Of a stretch of DNA of 8,681 nucleotides, positions 1-6,107 are shown piece after piece. Positions within the stretch are counted from its first letter, which is position 1, and each line of letters starts with the position of its first letter. This DNA is from Bordetella parapertussis (lineage in GTDB: Bacteria > Pseudomonadota > Gammaproteobacteria > Burkholderiales > Burkholderiaceae_B). The position numbers were made by a program, and so were the translations under genes. A model generated the notes under the pieces. That model did no database searches, was not told the DNA's origin, and saw only the letters and a list, made by a program, of their open reading frames with translations. The stretch lies in assembly GCA_943331855.1 (NCBI GenBank), contig CALQNE010000145.1:1-8681 (forward strand), written 5' to 3'.

Positions 1-260
1 CCTTACATACGCGTGAATTTGGCAGCCAGGTCACCAACACCCTGCGCTGCTTGCAACTCGAAGCGCATGGCTATCAGGTCACCGTTACTGAACTCGTCGG
101 CTGGGAACATTCTTTAAAAAATGAATTGATTATTGCTGAACACAAAGGCCCACCTAAACCACACACGATTGCACGCTTGCAAGCCTTATTAGAGCGACTT
201 GGCCTACAAGAATTAACTGAACGGTTTTTTGTGCCGACAGTCTTGCCAGGAGCAAAGTGA
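1..260 (+). CDS. C-terminal fragment of a probable class I SAM-dependent methyltransferase
   Basis: The reading frame is open from the left edge (first full codon at base 3) to a TGA at 258-260, giving about 85 residues; the true start lies outside the window. The visible part has a strand-like 'YQVTVTELVGWEHSLKNELI' stretch, then a polar helix-rich tail ending in FFVPTVLPGAK. The 'GWEHSLKNE' block resembles the C-terminal end of methyltransferases of the Methyltransf_32 type that I recall from Burkholderiales, where an SDR gene often follows. The SAM-binding motifs would be upstream and cannot be checked, so function and substrate (protein, RNA or small molecule) are not shown. The stop codon overlaps the next gene's ATG by one base, so the two are probably co-translated. 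Confidence 0.5.
   Translation, partial: LHTREFGSQVTNTLRCLQLEAHGYQVTVTELVGWEHSLKNELIIAEHKGPPKPHTIARLQALLERLGLQELTERFFVPTVLPGAK
248..252 (+). promoter_or_regulatory. Shine-Dalgarno AGGAG for the SDR gene
   Basis: An AGGAG lies seven bases before the ATG at 260 but only four before the in-frame GTG at 257. The spacing favours ATG 260 as the start and puts the ribosome binding site inside the end of the methyltransferase gene. Confidence 0.7.
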
Positions 261-1150
261 TGTCGGTAACCAGTCAGCCCTTATCAAACGAGGCGAATGC
301 TAAACGCGTGTTGATCGCAGGCTGTGGTGATTTAGGCTTGCGTGTGGCCAAGCGATTGTCTGCTGAACATCCTCACAACCAATCCTGGGGGCTCAGGCGC
401 CATCCCCCTACTTCGACTGCACCGATGCCGCGCGGCTTTGAATGGTTTGCGGCTGACCTGGCGCAAGCAGATACGCTCGTCAATTTACCTAAAAATATCA
501 CGCACGTTCTGTTCACGGCAGCGCCCAACGCACGTACCGAAGCGGACTATCGAACTGTATATCGAGAGGGTTTAGAACGCGTGCTCAACGCAGTCACCAC
601 AAAAACCTTAGCGCGTGTGCTATTTGTTTCATCGACCGCAGTCTACGGTGATCATGGCTCAGACTGGATCAATGAAGACACCCCCACTGCACCTAAAAAT
701 TTTAACGGGCAAGTCTTACTTGAAACCGAGCAATGGCTACAGAGTCAGAACGCCGCTTTTGAAACCTTGAGCTTGCGACTCTCTGGCATTTACGGGCCCG
801 GCAGAACATATCTGCTTGATCGTTTACGCGCTGGCCAAGCCAGTGCACCCAGCACTGAGTCACATTGGGTCAATCGAATTCATATTGAGGATGCTGCTGC
901 GGCTGTTGTCCATCTGATGAATTTACCGAATCCAAAACCGATTTATTTAGTCACGGACAGCACCCCTTTGCCAATGCGCACGCTATATGAAGCCTTGGCA
1001 AAACTTGTCAGCGGGCCGACACCCCCCATCGGCGAAGCGCCACGAGCGGTCGGTAGCAAGCGCTTAAGCAATGCCCGGTTGCGTGAAAGTGGGTTTACGC
1101 TGGCGTGGCCCGATAGCCGCCTAGGCCATGCGGCTCTTGTTGCTCAGTGA
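260..1150 (+). CDS. YeeZ-like atypical SDR / NAD(P)-dependent epimerase-family protein
   Basis: A 296-residue single-domain Rossmann protein. Residues near 16-27 read RVLIAGCGDLGLRVAKR, the glycine-rich dinucleotide loop at the start of the fold. A later strand reads FVSSTAVYGDHG, the SSxxVYG block of extended SDRs. The classical YxxxK catalytic pair is absent: the equivalent segment is NFNGQVLLETEQWL, matching the 'SGRxLEExExWL' pattern I recall for E. coli YeeZ. RLSGIYGPGR, the VNRIHIEDAA segment and the C-terminal SNARLRESGF also fit that family, and the length matches. NAD(P) binding is likely; substrate and reaction are unknown, and the missing Tyr/Lys argues against an ordinary SDR reduction. 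ATG 260 is chosen from Shine-Dalgarno spacing and the one-base TGATG overlap with the preceding gene. It converges with greB, 9 bases between stops. Confidence 0.85.
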   Translation: MSVTSQPLSNEANAKRVLIAGCGDLGLRVAKRLSAEHPHNQSWGLRRHPPTSTAPMPRGFEWFAADLAQADTLVNLPKNITHVLFTAAPNARTEADYRTVYREGLERVLNAVTTKTLARVLFVSSTAVYGDHGSDWINEDTPTAPKNFNGQVLLETEQWLQSQNAAFETLSLRLSGIYGPGRTYLLDRLRAGQASAPSTESHWVNRIHIEDAAAAVVHLMNLPNPKPIYLVTDSTPLPMRTLYEALAKLVSGPTPPIGEAPRAVGSKRLSNARLRESGFTLAWPDSRLGHAALVAQ

Positions 1151-1152
1151 TG

Positions 1153-1171
1153 GCCGAGCTTAGGCTTCGGC
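1153..1171. terminator. Weak hairpin in the convergent gap, possible terminator
   Basis: Bases 1153-1159 (GCCGAGC) pair with 1164-1171 (GCTTCGGC, one bulged T at 1166) around a TTAG loop: seven pairs, mostly G-C. It sits where the SDR and greB genes converge and includes the last codons and stop of greB. Neither side has a T-run, so it is not a standard intrinsic terminator. It could still slow polymerase or protect 3' ends. Confidence 0.2.
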
Positions 1172-1714
1172 GTAACTGACTTCTAAAATATCGAGTTCGT
1201 CGATACCGCCTGGCGTGCGAAGTGTGATGGTGTCACCAACATGCGCTTTGTTCAAAGCACGTGCGACCGGAGAAATCCAGCTGATTTTTCCGTTTAACGG
1301 ATCTGCCTCGTCGACCCCAACAATGGTGACACGACGCTCAAGGCCAGTTTGATCTGCATACAACACAGTTGCACCAAAAAATACCTGATCGCGATTCTGT
1401 TGCATGGCGGGATCAACGATCTCGGCTAGCTCAAGACGTTTAGTTAAAAACCGCATGCGGCGATCAATTTCGCGTAAGCGTTTTTTGCCATAGAGATAAT
1501 CGCCATTTTCAGAGCGATCACCGTTTGAAGCTGCCCACGAAACGATTTGAACCATGGCGGGTCGCTCTTCATTCATCAGCTTGATTAACTCGCTGCGCAA
1601 CGCGGCATAGCCACCAGGTGTCAAATAATTACGTGTCCCCTTAGGCAAAGCCGCGGCTTCAGGGACATCATCGTCATCATCGTTGTCTTGTTCTTTTACG
1701 AAAGCTTTATTCAT
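1160..1714 (-). CDS. greB: Transcription elongation factor GreB
   Basis: A 184-residue Gre factor that rescues backtracked RNA polymerase by stimulating cleavage of the transcript 3' end through the secondary channel. The N-terminal coiled coil carries the hallmark tip GDRSENGDY (residues 65-73), with the catalytic acidic pair D66 and E69 corresponding to D41 and E44 of E. coli Gre proteins. It is followed by the GreB-like GKKRLREIDRRMRFLTKR basic helix. The C-terminal FKBP-like domain includes VFFGATV, TIVGVDEAD and ISPVARAL. The basic helix and VFFGA block place it with GreB rather than GreA. It is about 26 residues longer than E. coli GreB because of an acidic leader (residues 8-20), a form I recall from other Burkholderiales. 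The start lacks a strong Shine-Dalgarno and lies 16 bases after the PHP gene's stop, so it is probably the last gene of the comEC-hydrolase-PHP run. Confidence 0.97.
   Translation of the reverse strand: MNKAFVKEQDNDDDDDVPEAAALPKGTRNYLTPGGYAALRSELIKLMNEERPAMVQIVSWAASNGDRSENGDYLYGKKRLREIDRRMRFLTKRLELAEIVDPAMQQNRDQVFFGATVLYADQTGLERRVTIVGVDEADPLNGKISWISPVARALNKAHVGDTITLRTPGGIDELDILEVSYAEA
1667..1687 (-). repeat. Aspartate codon run in the greB leader
   Basis: Seven consecutive GAY/AAC codons encode D-N-D-D-D-D-D (GreB residues 10-16). GAT and GAC are mixed, so it is a short imperfect trinucleotide run rather than a pure microsatellite. It makes a strongly acidic, probably disordered leader before the coiled coil. 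Confidence 0.6.
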
Positions 1715-1730
1715 GTTTCTGCAAAGGTTT

Positions 1731-2582
1731 TCAAAGCAAGTTTTGCCAAACCGGTTTCAAGTCAGCCGGTAAAGGCGGCAAACTGCCAAATTCAATCGTG
1801 CTCTCTTTTGAGCTATGAAAATCTGAACCACACGAAGCTAGAAAGTCATAGTGACGTGCGATCTGCGCGTACTCTTGATATTGCGGCACAGTGTGGCTAC
1901 CCGTGATGACTTCGATCGCTTGGCCACCGACCTCTTTAAAGGTATCAAACAGTGCGCCAAATTGCGTCGGGGTGTAATGATAACGGCCAGGATGTGCAAT
2001 GACTGCGACACCGCCTGCACCACGGATCCAGGCAACAGCCTCATCAAGTTTGGCCCATTGCATGGGCTCGTGCGCGGGGCCATCGTCACTTAAATACTTG
2101 TCAAATACGCCTTGCACGGTGGGGCAATGACCGGCCTCTACCAAAAAGCGCGCGAAGTGTGTGCGACTAATCAGCTCGGGATTTCCCGCAAAAGTCAGAG
2201 CGCCTTCAAAGGCACCAGGCATGCCAAGCTTGGCCAACCGCTCGCCGATGCGGCGTGCACGTCCGGATCTGCCTGCACGCGTCTCACGCAAGCCCTGTAC
2301 CAACCCCGCGTTCTCAGGATCGATGCCGAGTCCAACGATGTGCACAGTTTGTTTGGCCCAGGTGACCGAAATTTCGACACCCGATAAATAATGCATACCG
2401 AGTGCTTCGGCTCTGGCGCGGGCGCGTTGTTGCCCAGACACTTCGTCATGATCGGTCAGTGCCCATAAGGTCACACCGCACGCGTGCGCGCGCTCGGCGA
2501 CCACTTCAGGGCTATAGACGCCGTCAGAGATGGTTGAATGACAATGCAAATCTGCACAAAAAGCGGGCGTTTGATTAGGCAT
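1731..2582 (-). CDS. yciV: PHP-domain 5'-3' exoribonuclease, RNase AM (YciV/TrpH) type
   Basis: A 283-residue PHP-family metallohydrolase. Metal-ligand motifs appear in order: DLHCHSTISD (H13, H15, D20), TDHDE (H45), GVEIS (E70) with VHIVGL (H81), the RTHFARFLVEAG segment (H142), AHPGRY (H197) and GSDFH (D254, H256). HFARFLVE, AHPGRY and GSDFH match E. coli YciV closely, and the length (about 290) fits. YciV was shown to be RNase AM, which trims the 5' ends of ribosomal RNAs; acting on small RNAs or pAp-like nucleotides is an alternative seen in relatives. All expected ligands are present, so it should be an active cytoplasmic enzyme. The ATG overlaps the end of the upstream hydrolase gene by 8 bases and lacks a strong Shine-Dalgarno, suggesting coupled translation. 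greB follows after 16 bases. Confidence 0.88.
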   Translation of the reverse strand: MPNQTPAFCADLHCHSTISDGVYSPEVVAERAHACGVTLWALTDHDEVSGQQRARARAEALGMHYLSGVEISVTWAKQTVHIVGLGIDPENAGLVQGLRETRAGRSGRARRIGERLAKLGMPGAFEGALTFAGNPELISRTHFARFLVEAGHCPTVQGVFDKYLSDDGPAHEPMQWAKLDEAVAWIRGAGGVAVIAHPGRYHYTPTQFGALFDTFKEVGGQAIEVITGSHTVPQYQEYAQIARHYDFLASCGSDFHSSKESTIEFGSLPPLPADLKPVWQNLL

Positions 2583-3504
2583 ATAAAAAATCCGTTACGA
2601 CCTTGACTTGATCGTCAGTCATCAGGGTGGGTGCATGGCCTACGCCGCTAAACTCGTGCGACTTAGCCTGCGGATTACGCTCAAGCATTTGCTGCAAGGT
2701 ATGTTTAGACAATAAATCAGACTCGGCACCACGCAAAATCATAATCGGCGTTTGAACCGAGGCGTAGGCCGACCATAAGTATTGTTCGCCTTGGGCCGCG
2801 ACTTCAGGGGTCATACTTTTAAACGGCACAGCCAGCCCCAAATCGTAGTGCTTAATCCAGACGCCGTTTTGCTCAATATAGGTGTAGCGCGTCAGTTCTT
2901 CCCACTGCGCCTTGGTGTGCGGGCCAAAGGAGGCTGCAGTTTTTTTGACATACTGGACTGCATCCTGAAAGCTCGCAAACTCAATCGCTTCGCCGACATA
3001 TTGTCCGATACGTTCAAGTGACACCGGTTCAAGGTGTGGCCCCACGTCATTGAGCACAAGACGATCCAGACGAACCCCCGTTGAGGGTAGGCTCGAGTAA
3101 TGCTGAGCGGGGGTCAGGGTTTGTTGTTGCACACGTGCCAGGGCCAGGGCACCGGCATACGCCAGACCAATCAAGCCGCCCATCGAGGTGCCCACCCAGT
3201 GCAATTCAGAGGGTTGCAGACGGTCAACCAGATTCACCATGTCGGCAGCGTACTGGGGCACCGCATAGAAAGCTGGGTTTGCCAGCCGATCGGACATGCC
3301 ACGCCCCACTACATCGGGGCACACAACCCGAAAATCTTGCGCCAACCGCTTGGCCAAAACGTCAAAATCGCGACCCGTGCGCGTCAAACCATGCACGCAC
3401 AACACAAGCTTTTTATTAGAGGGATCGCCCCATTCTGTATAAGCCATGCGGTGCAACCCAGCCGGACTGCTGCACATGACTGCTTTAAGACGAGGCGTGG
3501 CCAT
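2575..3504 (-). CDS. Alpha/beta hydrolase-fold protein
   Basis: A 309-residue cytoplasmic alpha/beta hydrolase. The oxyanion region is LCVHGLTRTGRDFD (HG at 38-39). The PDVVGRGMSD block follows (residues 63-72). The nucleophile elbow is GTSMGG with S107. RGAESDLLS supplies the acid (D263), and GVGHAPT the catalytic histidine (H290), so the triad is complete. LVLNDVGPHLEP before the cap is common in esterase and C-C hydrolase relatives. A stretch of about 25 residues at 120-145 (rich in Q, T and S) separates the elbow helix from that strand, longer than I expect. The substrate cannot be told from sequence; an esterase or lipase-like role is a guess. ATG 3504 is supported by an AGGAG seven bases upstream. 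It lies 39 bases after comEC and overlaps the PHP gene by 8 bases. Confidence 0.88.
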   Translation of the reverse strand: MATPRLKAVMCSSPAGLHRMAYTEWGDPSNKKLVLCVHGLTRTGRDFDVLAKRLAQDFRVVCPDVVGRGMSDRLANPAFYAVPQYAADMVNLVDRLQPSELHWVGTSMGGLIGLAYAGALALARVQQQTLTPAQHYSSLPSTGVRLDRLVLNDVGPHLEPVSLERIGQYVGEAIEFASFQDAVQYVKKTAASFGPHTKAQWEELTRYTYIEQNGVWIKHYDLGLAVPFKSMTPEVAAQGEQYLWSAYASVQTPIMILRGAESDLLSKHTLQQMLERNPQAKSHEFSGVGHAPTLMTDDQVKVVTDFLYA

Positions 3505-3511
3505 GAAGGGG

Positions 3512-3516
3512 CTCCT
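3512..3516 (-). promoter_or_regulatory. Shine-Dalgarno AGGAG for the hydrolase
   Basis: On the minus strand AGGAG stands seven bases before the ATG at 3504. It is the clearest ribosome binding site of the four-gene run and fixes this start over the in-frame Met codons 10 and 20. Confidence 0.75.
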
Positions 3517-3543
3517 GAAAAACCAAGTCCTATTGTAGTGGTT

Positions 3544-6006
3544 CTAGCGTTGCCTTTGATGCCAGTAGCGTTGGCGCAGTTGGCTGTAAGGCTGAACCGA
3601 CAACCCTGCAGGCGTAGAATTTGCCACGAGGGCTCCGTGCCGATCCGTTTGCCAGAAACTTGCCCCGGCCTTTAGCCAGCGCTGCTTAATCGATGCGTGG
3701 GGGTGCCCAAAACGATTGAGATACCCCGCTTGCACGATTGCGTGCTGCGCCCTGAGCTGCTGCACAAATCGAGGTGACGAAGACGTATCTGAGCCATGGT
3801 GTGCCACCACGACCAGATCAGCTGCCAGGTCTGGGGGCATGTTTGCGGCGCGCCTCTCGAACAAAAGTTGCTCTTGTTTGACGCCAATGTCCCCCGGCAA
3901 CAAGGCCGAGTGGAGCAAGCCTTGAACATGCAGCACACAACTTTGCGCGTTTTTTGAGGGCTTGGTCTTGTTAGATCGAACTGACTCGACTTTGAGCTGT
4001 ATTGCCTCAGGATGCAAAAATTGAAATACCACGCCATCCCACTCCCAGTCCTGTCCACGTTCGCAGAGCAGCGTCTGCGCGGGCCCACTTTTAAAAGTTG
4101 CCAGAACACGCGCGGGCGATGCACGCCTGAGCCACTCTTGAAACGAAAATGAGCTGTATAACGTGCCAACCGGTAACGCTTTTAACACTGCCAATAAGCC
4201 GCCTGCGTGATCGCCGTCGGCATGAGACACGACGATGCTATCCAGTTTTCGTATGCCTAACGCTCGCAAGCTTGGGATAATCGGACGCGTACCGGCATCA
4301 CTGGCGCCCTGACGTGGACCCGTGTCAAACAAAATATCATGTGTTTGCGTTTGCAAAAGAACTGCGCTGCCCTGACCGACATCAAAAGCAAGAAGCCGCC
4401 AGTGCCCCATCGCTGGACGTTGCGGTTCAAAAGACAAGACCGGCAATAGCAAACACCAACCTGCACGACGCAGGGGCCAACCCGGAGGTTGTAGTGCCCA
4501 GCACAAGCCTACACCGGCGAGTACCAAGGTCCAAACAGGTGCTGCGGCGACCTCAAAGCTTGCCCACGACAAATTTGCTAGCCACGTCACGGGGGTCAAC
4601 GTATATTCAAGTGCCGCGTGCGCAAGCACACCGCTCGCCGTGGCCAACCCCCCCAATCCTGGCACGACGCCAAACAAGGCTAACGCCAAGGCCAGCGGCG
4701 TGACAATAAAGGTGAGTACCGGAATCGCAAGCGCGTTCGCGAAGGGTGAGACCAGAGAAACTTGCTGAAACAAAAAAGCCAAGACAGGAAGCATCGCGAT
4801 CGTAATGAGCCATTGCAAGCGACTCGCTTCGGTGCACACTTGTTTCAGTCTTTGCCAGCGCGAGTGCACCTGACCAAGCTTCTTACCCGCAGTGCCTGCT
4901 GCAAATAAAATCCCGACCGCTAAAAACGACAACCAAAAGCCGGTTGCCAAAGGCGCCCACGGGTCAGCAAGAACAACCACCGCTGCCGCGCCAGCCAGCA
5001 CGCGTGAAGCTGACAAGGTATGGCGCACCAGTACCGATACTGCCACGCACGCCAGCATAAAAAAGGTACGTTGCGCGGGCACACCCCACCCCGCCAATAA
5101 GCAATACAGCCAAGCCACCACCATCGCGACAAGCGTAGCAACCACTTTGGCGGGCATGCGTTCACACAACAGTCGCCCGCGCCAACGTGCTCGCTTCATC
5201 GTCAATAGCGTTAACCAGCCGCCAACAGCTGCCAGCATCGTCACATGAGAACCGCTAATCGACACGAGATGTGTAATCCCAGTTAGATTAAAAATTTGCC
5301 AATGCTCTTGCTTCACACTATCCTGATCGCCAATGGCCAACGCAATCAACACCGCGCCGTAGGGCATATTTGCGGTGACGCGGCGCATGCCTTCGCGCAA
5401 GTGATGCCGCGCACGTGCAACGGCTACCGAAAAGCTTGCGGCAGGATTATCGGTCACTAAGACAGGCGTACCTCGCACTCGGCCTAGTGCACGAATATTT
5501 TTTGCAAACAGATGCCCCTCGTAATCAAAGCCATGCGGATTGAGGTTAGTGTGCGGACGACGCAACACCAACGCGGCGCGAAATACGTTCCCAGGCAACA
5601 CCTTTGGCATATCGGATTTTTTTAACCACGACACTTGCAAAGAGGTTGGCACCCCAGCTTTGAACGGTTTAAGTACTTGCGCCTCAAAGCGCAGGCTCTC
5701 TGAGGTGTCGTTAGGCAAAGACGCTACCCGAAAGGTCAGACGCGTCACGACGTTTTCGTGCTCAGAGGAAAGTACTGCGCTCAGGCGATGCTCTGCCCGC
5801 CAGGTCGCCCACGTGACGCTAACAAGCAACGCGGTGAGCACGAGTGTCACCCGCCAAAACCAAGACCGCGGTTGCCGACACAAGATTGCGAGCAAGCCAG
5901 CAAGGCCAAGACTGGCTGCATACAAGCTGCCAAGGGCGGGCAGCTTTGGCAAACACTGCACAAACACCGCACCCAACACAATCGCTAGCGCACAAAGCCT
6001 GCCCAT
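3544..6006 (-). CDS. comEC: DNA internalization competence protein ComEC/Rec2
   Basis: An 820-residue inner-membrane protein, full length for proteobacterial ComEC, which carries single-stranded DNA across the inner membrane in natural transformation. Hydrophobic segments at the N-terminus (about 3-65) precede a soluble OB-like DUF4131 region (about 75-185). The Competence-domain core spans about 215-500, with the signature GITHLVSISGSHV (243-255), WGVPAQRTFFM (307-317) and many membrane segments. The C-terminal metallo-beta-lactamase-like domain (about 535-800) has DVGQGSAVLLQ, SHADGDHAGG (H595, D597, D599, H600), LLPGDIG (D706) and AHHGSD (H736, H737), so its metal ligands look intact and nuclease activity is plausible. 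ATG 6006 has a GAGG four bases upstream, embedded in an inverted repeat. It heads the run with the hydrolase, PHP and greB genes. No other competence gene is in the window. Confidence 0.96.
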   Translation of the reverse strand: MGRLCALAIVLGAVFVQCLPKLPALGSLYAASLGLAGLLAILCRQPRSWFWRVTLVLTALLVSVTWATWRAEHRLSAVLSSEHENVVTRLTFRVASLPNDTSESLRFEAQVLKPFKAGVPTSLQVSWLKKSDMPKVLPGNVFRAALVLRRPHTNLNPHGFDYEGHLFAKNIRALGRVRGTPVLVTDNPAASFSVAVARARHHLREGMRRVTANMPYGAVLIALAIGDQDSVKQEHWQIFNLTGITHLVSISGSHVTMLAAVGGWLTLLTMKRARWRGRLLCERMPAKVVATLVAMVVAWLYCLLAGWGVPAQRTFFMLACVAVSVLVRHTLSASRVLAGAAAVVVLADPWAPLATGFWLSFLAVGILFAAGTAGKKLGQVHSRWQRLKQVCTEASRLQWLITIAMLPVLAFLFQQVSLVSPFANALAIPVLTFIVTPLALALALFGVVPGLGGLATASGVLAHAALEYTLTPVTWLANLSWASFEVAAAPVWTLVLAGVGLCWALQPPGWPLRRAGWCLLLPVLSFEPQRPAMGHWRLLAFDVGQGSAVLLQTQTHDILFDTGPRQGASDAGTRPIIPSLRALGIRKLDSIVVSHADGDHAGGLLAVLKALPVGTLYSSFSFQEWLRRASPARVLATFKSGPAQTLLCERGQDWEWDGVVFQFLHPEAIQLKVESVRSNKTKPSKNAQSCVLHVQGLLHSALLPGDIGVKQEQLLFERRAANMPPDLAADLVVVAHHGSDTSSSPRFVQQLRAQHAIVQAGYLNRFGHPHASIKQRWLKAGASFWQTDRHGALVANSTPAGLSVQPYSQLRQRYWHQRQR

Positions 6007-6012
6007 GTTGCC

Positions 6013-6029
6013 TCACACAAAACGTGTGA
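6013..6029. repeat. Inverted repeat over the comEC ribosome binding site
   Basis: TCACAC and GTGTGA form a perfect 6-bp inverted repeat around a 5-base centre. On the comEC strand the right arm shares bases with the GAGG Shine-Dalgarno (6011-6014), and the ATG follows at 6006. It could be an operator or an RNA hairpin that partly hides the ribosome binding site. The repeat is real in the sequence; any function is inference. Confidence 0.4.
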
Positions 6030-6066
6030 TGCTGCCGTGGCTCACCCGTCAATGCAACGAGATCAG

Positions 6067-6087
6067 GATCAAATTGTCACGATCAAA
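6067..6087. repeat. GATCAAA direct repeat, 14-base spacing, with a third GATC
   Basis: GATCAAA occurs at 6067-6073 and again at 6081-6087, and another GATC begins at 6061. The two copies overlap or flank the weak -10-like hexamer upstream of comEC. They may be half-sites for a regulator or Dam-methylatable sites. This may equally be chance in an A/T-rich gap. Confidence 0.25.
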
Positions 6088-6101
6088 AATCTCAGCGTCG
6101 A
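6073..6101 (-). promoter_or_regulatory. Weak candidate sigma-70 promoter for comEC
   Basis: On the minus strand TCGACG (6101-6096) and GACAAT (6078-6073) each match four of six consensus bases and are 17 bases apart. A start near 6066 would give a leader of about 60 bases carrying the inverted repeat. This is the best pair I found in the 101-base gap between tpsB and comEC. It is weak, and transcription from tpsB may simply continue. Confidence 0.2.
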
Positions 6102-6107
6102 ACCAAG

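Noticed and set aside
257..262. GTG at 257 as the start of the SDR gene
   Set aside because: The AGGAG is only four bases away, while the adjacent ATG at 260 has ideal spacing.
3532..3537. TACAAT hexamer on the minus strand between comEC and the hydrolase, as an internal promoter
   Set aside because: No acceptable -35 at 16-18 bases upstream and no TG extension; kept only as a remote possibility.
3100..3675. A 191-codon + strand open frame over the hydrolase and the comEC end
   Set aside because: Antisense shadow of two real genes; the product has no family features.
3672..4169. A 165-codon minus-strand frame inside comEC
   Set aside because: It overlaps the metallo-beta-lactamase-like domain of comEC in another frame and has no domain of its own.
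6013..6029. CRP/cAMP receptor site before comEC, suggested by the neighbouring cyclase
   Set aside because: A CRP site is TGTGA-N6-TCACA; here the halves are in the opposite order (TCACA-N7-TGTGA).
6085..6107. Intrinsic terminator after tpsB, suggested by a TTTTT run on the minus strand
   Set aside because: No stable stem precedes the T-run.
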